Source: Thalassobius sp. Cn5-15 (GTDB lineage: Bacteria; Pseudomonadota; Alphaproteobacteria; Rhodobacterales; Rhodobacteraceae). From it: a DNA stretch of 64,000 nt. Location of the stretch: assembly GCF_022347685.1 (NCBI RefSeq), contig NZ_JAKRGF010000003.1, positions 62,001 through 126,000 of the forward strand, read 5' to 3'. Under the pieces are notes generated by a model. That model was not told the origin of the DNA, searched no databases, and worked only from the letters and a program-made list of their open reading frames with translations. Every line of letters begins with the position of its first letter. The first letter of the stretch is position 1. Shown in pieces: positions 8,648-16,625 of this stretch. Made by a program: the position numbers and the translations under genes.

Positions 8648-9157
8648 TCAGCTCTCAGACAGCGCCACTTTCATGTCTTTCACCTGATAGATCACCTCAC
8701 CATCGGCTTCGACGATGCCATCAGCAACGCCCATAGTCAGACGGCGGGTCTGGATCGCTTTGGTGAAATCAATCTTGTAGGTCAGCATCTTGCGGTCAGG
8801 GCGAACCATACCGGTCAGTTTAACCTCACCCACGCCCAGCGCGTAGCCGCGACCCTGCCAGCCACGCCAGCCTAGATTGAAACCAGTCAACTGCCACAGG
8901 CCATCCAGACCCAGACAGCCGGGCATGATCGGGTTGCCGGGGAAATGGCAGTCAAAGAACCACAGATCCGGGGTGATATCGAATTCTGCCAGAACGTGAC
9001 CTTTGCCATGCGCGCCGCCATCGCCCGAAATTTCGGTGATGCGATCCATCATCAGCATTGGCGGGGCCGGCAGCTGGGCGTTGCCGGGGCCAAACAGCTC
9101 GCCACGGGCGCATTTCAGGAGGTCGTCTTTGTCAAAGCTGCTCGGGTATTGTGCCAT
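8648..9157 (-). CDS. fabA: 3-hydroxydecanoyl-ACP dehydratase/isomerase
   Basis: A 169-residue hot-dog-fold enzyme that dehydrates 3-hydroxydecanoyl-ACP and isomerises the product to cis-3-decenoyl-ACP, starting unsaturated fatty acid synthesis. The active-site His is His71 in DCHFPGNP, and the partner Asp lies in [12 protein letters not shown] near residue 85, matching E. coli His70 and Asp84. Length fits the family. It is divergent from irr, an arrangement found in other alphaproteobacteria (for example irr-fabA-fabB-fabI in Sinorhizobium), but here fabB is not the next gene. Confidence 0.96.
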   Translation of the reverse strand: MAQYPSSFDKDDLLKCARGELFGPGNAQLPAPPMLMMDRITEISGDGGAHGKGHVLAEFDITPDLWFFDCHFPGNPIMPGCLGLDGLWQLTGFNLGWRGWQGRGYALGVGEVKLTGMVRPDRKMLTYKIDFTKAIQTRRLTMGVADGIVEADGEVIYQVKDMKVALSES

Positions 9158-9303
9158 GGGCTTGCCCTTCTGGGATATCTGTCAGTTTCCGTTCGACCTC
9201 CTCTATCACCCCCTCAGTGCAGCGTGCAAGTGTTGCCCTGTTGAGGCAAAATACTGCACTGCCGCGTGTGCTCTTCCGGCGGCACCGTAACAACAGCTGC
9301 AGT

Positions 9304-9349
9304 TGAGAACTGTTTTCATTTGAAGTTGGCACCACCTGCACGCTATACA
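9304..9349 (+). promoter_or_regulatory. Candidate irr promoter with upstream near-palindrome
   Basis: TTGAAG at 9320-9325 and TATACA at 9344-9349 are separated by 18 bases, a reasonable sigma-70 promoter 28 bases before the irr start. Just upstream, 9304-9318 reads TGAGAAC-T-GTTTTCA, a palindrome with one mismatch that resembles a degenerate Irr/Fur-type site. Autoregulation by Irr is an inference. Confidence 0.45.
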
Positions 9350-9377
9350 AAAGGCCTAAATAGTAGGATCCGACTCG

Positions 9378-9803
9378 ATGACAGTTTCGCCCGAAGCAAC
9401 CCAACGGGGTTCGCAATGGCTGGCAGGCGCCGGTCTGCGCCCCACACGGCAGCGTCTTTCCCTCGCCAGTTTGCTGGTCGGGGACGGTAAGGATCGCCAT
9501 GTCACCGCCGAAAGCCTTTTTGCCGCCGTGCGCGAAAACGGCGAAAGCGTGTCTCTTGCCACCGTCTACAACACCCTGCGCGCCTTCTGCGATGCGGGGC
9601 TGATGCAAGAGGTGACAGTGGACGGATCCAAGAGCTATTTTGACACCAACACCCACGATCACCCTCATTTCTTCTGGGAAGAGGACGGCATGCTGACCGA
9701 CGCCCCCGCTGATCAGCTGAAGATCGTGCAACTGCCTGACGCGCCCGAAGGGGCTGAAATCAGCGCGGTGGATGTGGTGATAAAACTGCGCCGCAAGGCC
9801 TGA
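9378..9803 (+). CDS. irr: Iron response regulator Irr (Fur family)
   Basis: A 141-residue Fur-superfamily regulator. The N-terminal winged helix carries LRPTRQRLSLASLL and ESVSLATVYNTLRAF; the dimerisation part has the metal/haem-region motif NTHDHPHFFWEE near residues 93-104 in place of the Cys-rich Fur signature. This wording and the lack of CxxC pairs point to Irr, which senses haem status and controls iron uptake, haem and Fe-S genes in alphaproteobacteria. It is divergent from fabA. A matching ICE-like box (TTAGAA-CTA-TTCTAA) is present in front of nfuA in this same window. Confidence 0.9.
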   Translation: MTVSPEATQRGSQWLAGAGLRPTRQRLSLASLLVGDGKDRHVTAESLFAAVRENGESVSLATVYNTLRAFCDAGLMQEVTVDGSKSYFDTNTHDHPHFFWEEDGMLTDAPADQLKIVQLPDAPEGAEISAVDVVIKLRRKA

Positions 9804-9920
9804 GCCGAACAAACCCGACGCTATAGTATGGTGCCCCTACGGATGCGTAGGCCGGATGAGGCAGGCAGACTGCCCACCCCTTAGATGATCAGCGCACAAG
9901 CTGAGCCATATCTCCGCGAG

Positions 9921-10020
9921 TTGCTTAATGCCGCTCCGAGGCGTGGCTAAGCGCCGCCCCATGGGAGTGGAACGGCGCGGCCCAACAGTCCCTGTTGGGC
10001 GGGGCATCAAATGGGAACGA
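9921..10020. repeat. Palindromic intergenic repeat, copy 1
   Basis: This intergenic stretch closely matches 21659-21757. Shared blocks are CCG-TCCGAG, GCGCCGCCCC, GGAACGGCGCGG, CCCAACAG and CTGTTGGGCGGG. The 3' half is a hairpin, GCCCAACAG (9980-9988) and CTGTTGGGC (9992-10000), with a 3-base loop; the 5' half has imperfect pairing of GCCGCTCC with GGAACGGC. It looks like a REP-type dispersed element. Confidence 0.7.
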
Positions 10021-10061
10021 ACCTCTCAGCCTAAAAGCCTGCTGCCCGTATCCCTGCCTGC

Positions 10062-10490
10062 TTAGCCGATCGACACCAGTTCGATCGCAAAGGTCAGATC
10101 CTTGCCCGCCAGCGGGTGGTTGGCGTCCAGCGTGATCTCTTCGTCGGTGACATCAACGATGGTGACCGGCAGCACCTGACCCTCTGGCGTCTGCATCTGC
10201 AGTTGCAGACCAACTTCTGCCGGAATGTCGGCGGGAAACTCGGCGCGCGGCAGCGCCTGACGGGCACCGGGCTGGATCGGACCATAGGCCTCTGCGGCGG
10301 GCACTTCGACGGTTTTCTTGTCGCCAATGCTCATCCCCGGCAATGCCTTATCAAGGCCCGGAATGATCTGGCCGCTGCCCACCTCAAAGGACAGCGGATC
10401 GCGCCCCTCGGAACTGTCGAAAACCGAACCGTCTGTCAGTGTGCCAGTGTAGTGAATACCTACGGTGTCGCCCGTTTTTACCTGGGTCAT
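10062..10490 (-). CDS. FKBP-type peptidyl-prolyl isomerase, SlyD/SlpA type
   Basis: A 142-residue protein with the FKBP core: DTVGIHYTGTLTDGSVFDSS at the start and VGSGQIIPGLDKALPGMSIG near residues 37-56, then an insert-in-flap region (AAEAYGPIQPGARQALPR) typical of SlyD/SlpA-like isomerases, and the close NHPLAGKDLTFAIELV. It catalyses cis-trans isomerisation at proline and acts as a folding helper. It lacks the His-rich metal tail of E. coli SlyD. The ATG at 10490 is preferred because AGGA stands 6 bases upstream; a longer start at 10505 would add five residues. Monocistronic as far as can be seen. Confidence 0.9.
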   Translation of the reverse strand: MTQVKTGDTVGIHYTGTLTDGSVFDSSEGRDPLSFEVGSGQIIPGLDKALPGMSIGDKKTVEVPAAEAYGPIQPGARQALPRAEFPADIPAEVGLQLQMQTPEGQVLPVTIVDVTDEEITLDANHPLAGKDLTFAIELVSIG

Positions 10491-10729
10491 GCGTGATCCT
10501 GTCATGTCTGGAAATTAAAACTCCTCAGGCGCGCGATACCTTCTCCGCTCTGGCGCCTGAGCCTTGACCACCAGCCTAACAGGCCGACGCCCCCCACGTA
10601 AACCCTGCCGCCCCCCTGCCGCTCTTCGGACCGCGTCGCGAAATAACGTGTTTTCTTAGCCCCACAGAAGTGCAAACCTGCCTCAGACGCTGATGGGCCG
10701 ACCTAATGGTCAAACAAAGGAGAGAGGGA

Positions 10730-11416
10730 ATGCCAATCACCACCTGCATCTTTGACGCCTACGGCACACTTTTTGATGTCGCGGCCGCCGCCCGCATTGC
10801 TGCGGCAGAGCCGGGCCGCGGTGCACTGGCCACTGCCTGGCCACAACTGGCCGAACACTGGCGGCTGAAGCAGCTGCAATACAGCTGGCTGCGTGGCCTC
10901 AGCGGGCATTACTGCGATTTCTGGCAGGTGACACAGGACGGTCTGGATTGGGCGCTGGAGGCAACAGACCTGACGGGCGATCCTGAATTGCGCGAACGTC
11001 TTCTGGCGCTCTACTGGGAGCTGCAAGCTTACCCCGAGGTGCCGCAAATGCTGACCTCGTTGAGGGCGGCGGGGCTGAACACTGCAATCCTGTCCAACGG
11101 GTCACCACGCATGCTCGATGGTGCCGTGCAGTCGGCAGGCATCAGCGCACTGTTGGATGACGTGCTGTCTGTCGAAAGCGTCGGCATCTTCAAACCCGCA
11201 CCGCAGGTCTATGATCTGGTGAAACAACGCTTTGACTGCAACCGCGACGAGGTTCTGTTCGTCTCCTCCAACGGCTGGGACGCGGGATCAGCGGCAGCCT
11301 ATGGTTTCACCACCGCATGGGTCAACCGCGCCGGAGATCCGATGGACCGGCTGGCTGGAACGCCCGATCATATCCTAACGGACCTTACGAATGTCCCAGC
11401 CCTGACCAGGCTTTAA
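10730..11416 (+). CDS. Haloacid dehalogenase, type II (HAD superfamily)
   Basis: A 228-residue HAD hydrolase. It has the set of motifs of L-2-haloacid dehalogenases rather than generic HAD phosphatases: nucleophile Asp9 in FDAYGTLFD, LKQLQYSWLRGL near residue 41-52, Ser-Asn in ILSNGSP near 122, Lys in IFKPAPQVYD near 154 and FVSSNGWDAGSAAAYGF near 178. Such enzymes replace the halogen of 2-haloacids by hydroxyl with inversion. GGAGAGAGGGA precedes the ATG at 10730, eight codons inside the longest frame. It is the first gene of a tight three-gene operon (hydrolase, dehydratase). The physiological substrate is not shown by the sequence. Confidence 0.87.
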   Translation: MPITTCIFDAYGTLFDVAAAARIAAAEPGRGALATAWPQLAEHWRLKQLQYSWLRGLSGHYCDFWQVTQDGLDWALEATDLTGDPELRERLLALYWELQAYPEVPQMLTSLRAAGLNTAILSNGSPRMLDGAVQSAGISALLDDVLSVESVGIFKPAPQVYDLVKQRFDCNRDEVLFVSSNGWDAGSAAAYGFTTAWVNRAGDPMDRLAGTPDHILTDLTNVPALTRL

Positions 11417-11436
11417 AGACCAAGAGAAGAGACACC

Positions 11437-12279
11437 ATGCCCCATTTCATCAGTTCCGACGGATTGTCCCTTTATTATGAGGATGAGGGCGATGGCCTAC
11501 CGATCCTCTGCCTGTCTGGCCTGACGCGCAATGTGCGGGATTTTGACCATGTGGCGCCGCAGATCCTGCAAGACCACCGGATGATCCGCATGGACTATCG
11601 TGGTCGCGGGCAGTCTGATCATGCCGAAGATCACACCACATACTCGCTCCCGCGTGAGGCACAGGACGCTTTGGAACTGCTGGATCACCTAGGGCTCACG
11701 CAGGTCGGCCTATTGGGCACATCCCGTGGAGGGCTGATCGCGATGGGACTGGCGGCTACGGCAAAGGACCGGCTGCTGGGCGTGGCTCTCAATGACATCG
11801 GGCCGGTGCTGTCGCCAGAAGGGATCGAGATGATCAAGACCTACCTCGGCCGCCGCCCCGCTGCGCCAGATCTGGACACCCTGGTACAAGTCCGCGCGTC
11901 ACTGACCGCCGCACAGTTCCCAAACGTACCGCTGGAAAAGTGGCAGCATGAGGCAGAACACAACTATATCCAAGGTGAGAGCGGCGTCGATCTGACCTAT
12001 GATCCCCGTCTGCGCGATGCGGTGCTGGCCGGTGGCGCCGGTGATGATATCGACCTCTGGCCGTTTTTCGAGGCGATCGCCCCCCTGCCCTGCGCCGTGT
12101 TTCATGGTGTAAACTCTGACCTACTCAGCGCTGATACAGTGGCAGAAATGGCCCGCAGGATGCCTGCGCTGCGCGTTGCCTCGGTGCAGGATCGCGGGCA
12201 CATCCCGTTCCTTGATGAACCGGAATCTCAGGCGGTGCTGGCCGATTGGCTGACCGATATGGACAGAGCTGCAGCATGA
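11437..12279 (+). CDS. Alpha/beta hydrolase
   Basis: A 280-residue alpha/beta-hydrolase-fold protein. Visible are the oxyanion-region segment CLSGLTRN, the strand DYRGRGQSD, the nucleophile elbow GTSRGG near residue 95, an acidic residue region in FHGVNSDLLS and the catalytic His in DRGHIPFLDEPE near 256. The elbow Gly-Thr-Ser-Arg-Gly is slightly unusual but allowed. Possible roles are ester, lactone or enol-lactone hydrolysis; substrate unknown. The start is 20 bases after the dehalogenase stop, and its stop overlaps the dehydratase ATG by four bases (ATGA), so the three genes are almost certainly co-transcribed and translationally coupled. Confidence 0.85.
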   Translation: MPHFISSDGLSLYYEDEGDGLPILCLSGLTRNVRDFDHVAPQILQDHRMIRMDYRGRGQSDHAEDHTTYSLPREAQDALELLDHLGLTQVGLLGTSRGGLIAMGLAATAKDRLLGVALNDIGPVLSPEGIEMIKTYLGRRPAAPDLDTLVQVRASLTAAQFPNVPLEKWQHEAEHNYIQGESGVDLTYDPRLRDAVLAGGAGDDIDLWPFFEAIAPLPCAVFHGVNSDLLSADTVAEMARRMPALRVASVQDRGHIPFLDEPESQAVLADWLTDMDRAAA

Positions 12280-13271
12280 ACACGGACACCGCCTTTGACC
12301 CCGTCACCATCGAGACAATCCGCGCTGCGGCTGCCCGTCTGGAGGGCCACACACGGCACACGCCGCTCTTGTCTTCACCCTTTCTGGATGAGCTTGCGGG
12401 CCGTCGCCTGCTGGTGAAGCCTGAATGCCTGCAACACACCGGCAGCTTCAAGTTTCGCGGCGCATGGTCGGCCCTCTCGGCCCTTGATGTCGCAACACGC
12501 AGCAAGGGCGTCTTAGCCTATTCCAGCGGCAATCATGCCCAAGGCGTCGCCTTAGCCGCGTCTCTACATGGCGTGGCTGCTGTCATCATCATGCCCGCGG
12601 ACGCGCCAGCGCTGAAAATCGCCAACACCCGCGCCTTGGGGGCGGAGGTGGTCCTGTATGACCGCGCCAGCGAAAGCCGTGAAGAGATCGGTGCGCGGTT
12701 GCAGGCTGGCCGTGGCCTGCATCTGGTGAAACCCTATGATGATCCACAGGTGATCGCCGGTCAGGCAAGTTGCGGGTTGGAGATCGCGGCGGAGGCGCGG
12801 GCGATGGGCATTGAAGAGGCTGAGGTTCTGATTTGCTGCGGAGGTGGCGGGTTGACCGGCGGCATCGCACTGGCGCTAGAGGCCGAGGCGCCGGGACTCA
12901 CCGCGCGACCAGTGGAGCCGCAAGGATTTGACGATGTAACGCGATCGCTGCGTTCCGGCACCCGCGAGGTCAACGCAGCAATCAGCGGCAATATCTGCGA
13001 CGCGATCCTGACGCCGTCCCCTGGGGAGATGACGTTTCCGATCATGCAGCGACTGTGCGGTCCGGGGATCACTGTCAGCGAGGAGGAATGCCTGCGCGCG
13101 ATGGCGCTGGCATTCACGCGCTTGAAACTGGTGGTAGAACCGGGCGGTGCGGCAGCGCTGGCGGCGGCACTGTTTCATGGGAGCACACTGCAATCGGACA
13201 CGGTGATCGCTACATTGTCCGGTGGAAATGTCGATGCAGCGATGTTCCACCGCGCGCTGACTTATGCTTAA
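12276..13271 (+). CDS. Threonine/serine dehydratase (PLP fold type II)
   Basis: A 331-residue PLP enzyme. The cofactor lysine is in TGSFKFRGA near residue 58, the substrate loop is SSGNHAQG near 83 and the phosphate-binding loop is CCGGGGLTGG near 190. It ends without the C-terminal ACT-like regulatory domain of biosynthetic IlvA, so it is a catabolic-type dehydratase or a racemase/hydroxyaspartate dehydratase relative. It would deaminate threonine, serine or 3-hydroxyaspartate. It overlaps the upstream hydrolase by ATGA and is followed after 33 bases by pcaD, perhaps in the same transcript. Confidence 0.88.
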   Translation: MNTDTAFDPVTIETIRAAAARLEGHTRHTPLLSSPFLDELAGRRLLVKPECLQHTGSFKFRGAWSALSALDVATRSKGVLAYSSGNHAQGVALAASLHGVAAVIIMPADAPALKIANTRALGAEVVLYDRASESREEIGARLQAGRGLHLVKPYDDPQVIAGQASCGLEIAAEARAMGIEEAEVLICCGGGGLTGGIALALEAEAPGLTARPVEPQGFDDVTRSLRSGTREVNAAISGNICDAILTPSPGEMTFPIMQRLCGPGITVSEEECLRAMALAFTRLKLVVEPGGAAALAAALFHGSTLQSDTVIATLSGGNVDAAMFHRALTYA

Positions 13272-13304
13272 AGCCGTCAGCACCACATAAGACAGGACCG
13301 CGCC

Positions 13305-14093
13305 ATGCCAGAGGCACAACTCAAGGATATCACACTTAACTATCGTGAAGATGGCGATCCAAACGGTGCGCCTTTGGTGTTTATCAACTCTCTCGGCACG
13401 GACCTCAGTCTGTGGGATCCGCTGCTGCCCTTGTTGCCTGCGGGCCTGCGTATCATCCGCTATGACAAACGTGGTCATGGCAACAGCGAGGTGGCTGAGC
13501 CGCCCTATAGCATGGGCACCTTGGTGCGGGATTGCGAACAGTTGCTGGATCTGCTGAACGTGCGCGATGCTATGGTCGTCGGCCTGTCCATCGGCGGCAT
13601 GATCGCGCAGGGTCTGGCGGTGAAACGGCTGGATCAGGTGCGGGCGCTGGTACTATCGAACACGGCCGCCAAGATCGGCCAACCGGCCATGTGGCAGGAC
13701 CGGATGGAGCTGGCGCGTCATCAGGGCATGGCGCCCTTGGTGGAACCAACAATGGAGCGCTGGTTCACCAAGAGCTTTCGCAGCACCCCCACGGTGGACC
13801 ATTGGCGGCAAAAGCTCCTCCATACGCCGGTGAATGGTTTTGTGGGGTGCTGCGCGGCGATCGCGGGGACGGATTTCTATACCCCCACCAGCGGGCTGCG
13901 CCTACCAACGCTGGGGATCGCAGGGTCAGATGATGGATCGACGCCTGCCGATCTGGTGCGCGAAACCACCGATCTGATCCCCGGCAGCCAGTTCAAACTG
14001 ATCCGCCGCGCCGGTCACATTCCCTGCGTCGAACAGCCCACGGCCTACGCCGAAGCGCTGACCGCCTTTCTGCGCGACACAGGCCATATCTGA
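13305..14093 (+). CDS. pcaD: 3-oxoadipate enol-lactonase
   Basis: A 262-residue alpha/beta hydrolase. It hydrolyses 3-oxoadipate enol-lactone to 3-oxoadipate in the protocatechuate branch of the beta-ketoadipate pathway. Key features are FINSLGTDLSLWD near residue 26, RYDKRGHGNS, the nucleophile elbow GLSIGG near 93, the Asp in IAGSDDGSTP and the His in RRAGHIPCVEQP near 240. Wording and length match PcaD well. pcaB-like sequence follows, but pcaGH, pcaC, pcaIJ and pcaF are not in the window, so this may be a detached part of the pathway. Confidence 0.85.
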   Translation: MPEAQLKDITLNYREDGDPNGAPLVFINSLGTDLSLWDPLLPLLPAGLRIIRYDKRGHGNSEVAEPPYSMGTLVRDCEQLLDLLNVRDAMVVGLSIGGMIAQGLAVKRLDQVRALVLSNTAAKIGQPAMWQDRMELARHQGMAPLVEPTMERWFTKSFRSTPTVDHWRQKLLHTPVNGFVGCCAAIAGTDFYTPTSGLRLPTLGIAGSDDGSTPADLVRETTDLIPGSQFKLIRRAGHIPCVEQPTAYAEALTAFLRDTGHI

Positions 14094-14115
14094 CGGCATG
14101 GAGAGATGCAGGAAT

Positions 14116-14131
14116 GTTTCGCGCGCGAAAC
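14116..14131. promoter_or_regulatory. Perfect 16-bp palindrome upstream of the pcaB-like gene
   Basis: GTTTCGCG and CGCGAAAC abut without spacer in the 213-base gap between pcaD and the pcaB-like gene. A gapless palindrome of this length suits a dimeric repressor. No regulator gene is adjacent, so the factor is unknown. Confidence 0.4.
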
Positions 14132-14307
14132 GATTAATAACAAACCCTTAAAGGTTGCATTTCTTTAACCTGCGCCACACGCACCGCCTTCGCCAACAGG
14201 TTTGCACGGCTGGTCAAGCGCGAACGCTTTGTCTATGCACTGCGCAGATTTTCACCCCGCGTACGCAAACTGCGCCTGAGAGATTACGCTGAGAAAAGGG
14301 ACCCGCT

Positions 14308-15144
14308 ATGGCTGCCTCTGTTTTTGGATCCGAGCTGTATAACCGCCTGTTTCCCGTGGGTGAGGTGGGCAAGCTGTTCACCGACACCGCCGAGGTGCGC
14401 GCAATGCTGCTGGTTGAGGGCGCTTTGGCTAAGGTGCAGGGGGATCTAGGCCTGATCCCCACTGAGAGCGCCGCATTTATCCACCGTTCGGCGATGGAAT
14501 TGCAGGTCGATCCCGGTGGGCTTGCCGCCAACACGGCCAAGGTTGGCAGCACCGTGCCCGCAATGGTCGAAGCCTTTGCCAAGCTGATGGAGGCACCAGA
14601 GCACGCCGCGCACCTGCATTTCGGCGCCACTGCGCAGGATATTTCTGACACCGCCCAAATGCTGCGGCTGCGTCAGTTTCTGACCCACGCAGGCAAAGCG
14701 CTGGAGGCGTTTGGCGCCGATCACGCCCCGCTAGCAGAGTTGCGCGAAGACCTGCCTGCCCTGCGGGAACGTCTGCTGCGTGTCTCTTTCAGCGGGACCG
14801 ATGAGACAAACGCAGCCGCAGTGCGCGAGGCACTGGGCAAGGCGCTAAATCTGCCCGATCCGCAGTGCGACTGGCACGCAGACCGCAGCGGGCTGCATGC
14901 CCTTGGCGACTGGATTGTGCGCACAGCAAACGCATTGGCACAGTGGGCTGCAACACAGCCCGCAAACGTGCATGCGGCAGCGATCAGCGCCCTGTCGCTG
15001 CAGATCAACGGGTTCAACGATACGCTAAACGGCCCGGGTCAATCCCGGCAGACGGCCCTGTTTGTCGAAGCATTGGTGCTGCCGCAATTGTGCCTGTGCC
15101 TTGGCTCTGCGCTGGAACATGCGGCTGCATTGCGCATCAAATAG
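14308..15144 (+). CDS. PcaB-like lyase lacking the fumarate-lyase signature
   Basis: A 278-residue protein related to 3-carboxy-cis,cis-muconate cycloisomerase of the fumarase/aspartase superfamily. The N-terminal half is good: TDTAEVRAMLLVEGALAKVQ, NTAKVGSTVPAMVEAF and LHFGATAQDISDTAQMLR (residues 95-115), which carries the first catalytic region. The C-terminal half departs from the family: the expected loop with GSS-MP-K-NP (catalytic serine) is absent, replaced by SALSLQINGFNDTLNGPGQS, after which ALVLPQLCLCLGSALEHAA aligns again. Family members are usually 350-450 residues. I infer internal deletions and probable loss of cycloisomerase activity, although the frame is open. It follows pcaD. 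Confidence 0.65.
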   Translation: MAASVFGSELYNRLFPVGEVGKLFTDTAEVRAMLLVEGALAKVQGDLGLIPTESAAFIHRSAMELQVDPGGLAANTAKVGSTVPAMVEAFAKLMEAPEHAAHLHFGATAQDISDTAQMLRLRQFLTHAGKALEAFGADHAPLAELREDLPALRERLLRVSFSGTDETNAAAVREALGKALNLPDPQCDWHADRSGLHALGDWIVRTANALAQWAATQPANVHAAAISALSLQINGFNDTLNGPGQSRQTALFVEALVLPQLCLCLGSALEHAAALRIK

Positions 15145-15242
15145 TCCCTGCGCCATCCTACGTCACCTTAGGGCAACCCCCCGTTGCTTTTCCACAAAAG
15201 CCCCCTAAGGTTTGGCCAAAGCTCAATCTGTCAGGAATCCCG

Positions 15243-16490
15243 ATGGCCACCACCGACATTTCCAGCCGCTCTCAGCGCCTGCCGATCCTCTTTATCATGA
15301 TCACCATGGTGATCGATGCGATGGGCATCGGGTTGATCATGCCGGTGATGCCGCAGCTGATCCAAGAGGTGTCTGCCGGGGCTTTGGGGCAGGCTGCGAT
15401 CTGGGGCGGCATTCTGGCGTCCTCCTTTGCGGTGATGCAGTTCCTGTTTTCGCCGATGCTGGGACGGCTGTCAGATGCCTATGGACGGCGCCCGATCCTG
15501 TTGGTGTCCCTTCTTGTGATGGCGGCGGACTATGTGTTGATGGGGCTGGCCGGGTCCGTCTGGATCCTGCTGTTGGCGCGGATTGTCGGCGGCATCACAG
15601 CGGCCACACATTCCACCGCGCTGGCCTATATGGCGGATATTTCTGAGGGTTCAGAAAAGGCCAAGCGGTTCGGGCTGATCGGGGCGGCCTTTGGGCTTGG
15701 CTTTGTTCTGGGGCCGGGACTGGGTGGATTGCTGGCAGAATTTGGCACCCGCGCGCCGTTTTACATGGCGGCGGCCCTGGCCTTTGCCAATGCGCTCTTC
15801 GGGTGGCTGGTGCTGCCGGAAACGGTCACAGACGCCACCCGCCGTGCGTTTCGTTTGCGCGGGGTGAATCCGCTGTCTGCCTTTGTGGCGCTGTCAAAGA
15901 TGCCAATGGTAAAGCCGTTAACGGCGGTGTTTTTCCTCTACCAGCTGGCAACAATGGTCTATCCGGCGGTCTGGGCCTATTTCGCCACCGAACGGTTCGG
16001 CTGGGCACCGGGGATGATCGGCGTTTCGCTGATGCTTTACGGGATTGGTGCGGCGATTGTGCAGGGGGCCCTTGTGGGGCCGGTGATTGCGCGGCTGGGA
16101 CAACGGGGGGCGGTGCTGTTTGGGCTGATCGTCGAAGTGGTCATCTTTGGCATTTTAGGTTTCATCACATCGGGCACAATCACCCTGATCCTGACGCCGC
16201 TGATGGCTTTGGGCAACGTCGGGCTGCCCGCCCTGCAGGGGATCATTGCGCAGACCGCGCCGGATGACAGTCAGGGGGAAATGCAAGGGGTTCTATCGTC
16301 GGTCGGGTCAGTCGCGATGATTGTCGGACCGCTGGTGTTGACCCAGATCTTTGCCTGGGCGACCCGCGAAGGGACGGGGATCTACCTGCCCGGCGCGCCG
16401 TTCCTGGTGTCTGGCATGCTGATGACGCTGGCCGTCCTGGTGTTCATCACCCAAAGCAACAGCCGCAAGACGACGGGACAAACGCCCTAA
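15243..16490 (+). CDS. MFS transporter, TetA-like drug exporter
   Basis: A 415-residue major facilitator with about 12 hydrophobic segments. The loop 2-3 motif GRLSDAYGRRP near residue 77 and the TM5 antiporter motif GFVLGPGLGG near 158 place it among 12-TM drug:proton antiporters, and the opening FIMITMVIDAMGIGLIMPVMP resembles class A-C tetracycline exporters. Substrate cannot be read from sequence, and environmental TetA-like proteins often do not confer tetracycline resistance. The ATG at 15243 has AGGA 6 bases upstream; the much longer open frame starts inside the preceding gene and is rejected. An ArsR-family gene follows but has its own promoter region. Confidence 0.85.
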   Translation: MATTDISSRSQRLPILFIMITMVIDAMGIGLIMPVMPQLIQEVSAGALGQAAIWGGILASSFAVMQFLFSPMLGRLSDAYGRRPILLVSLLVMAADYVLMGLAGSVWILLLARIVGGITAATHSTALAYMADISEGSEKAKRFGLIGAAFGLGFVLGPGLGGLLAEFGTRAPFYMAAALAFANALFGWLVLPETVTDATRRAFRLRGVNPLSAFVALSKMPMVKPLTAVFFLYQLATMVYPAVWAYFATERFGWAPGMIGVSLMLYGIGAAIVQGALVGPVIARLGQRGAVLFGLIVEVVIFGILGFITSGTITLILTPLMALGNVGLPALQGIIAQTAPDDSQGEMQGVLSSVGSVAMIVGPLVLTQIFAWATREGTGIYLPGAPFLVSGMLMTLAVLVFITQSNSRKTTGQTP

Positions 16491-16548
16491 ATTCAGGCAG
16501 TTTACGCCGCGCCTGCGTCTTGAAACGCAGGGCGGCGTCCCCACATTG

Positions 16549-16564
16549 AGATATGTGAATATCT
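16549..16564. promoter_or_regulatory. Candidate operator of the SqrR/BigR-like regulator
   Basis: AGATAT and ATATCT flank GTGA, a perfect inverted repeat 62 bases before the ArsR-family start. AT-rich inverted repeats like this are operators of BigR/SqrR-type repressors in related bacteria. Autoregulation is inferred from position. Confidence 0.5.
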
Positions 16565-16625
16565 TGTCGCGTTCCGTCGCCAAAGCTCTTATTGTCGGGA
16601 CCACCCTACACCGGACCAAGACACC

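Noticed and set aside
9836-9851. CCTACG-GATG-CGTAGG as irr terminator
   Set aside because: Perfect but short, and no T run follows.
14865-15242. Long N-terminal extension of the MFS exporter frame
   Set aside because: It overlaps the pcaB-like gene in another frame; the ATG at 15243 has a ribosome site and begins the first membrane segment region.
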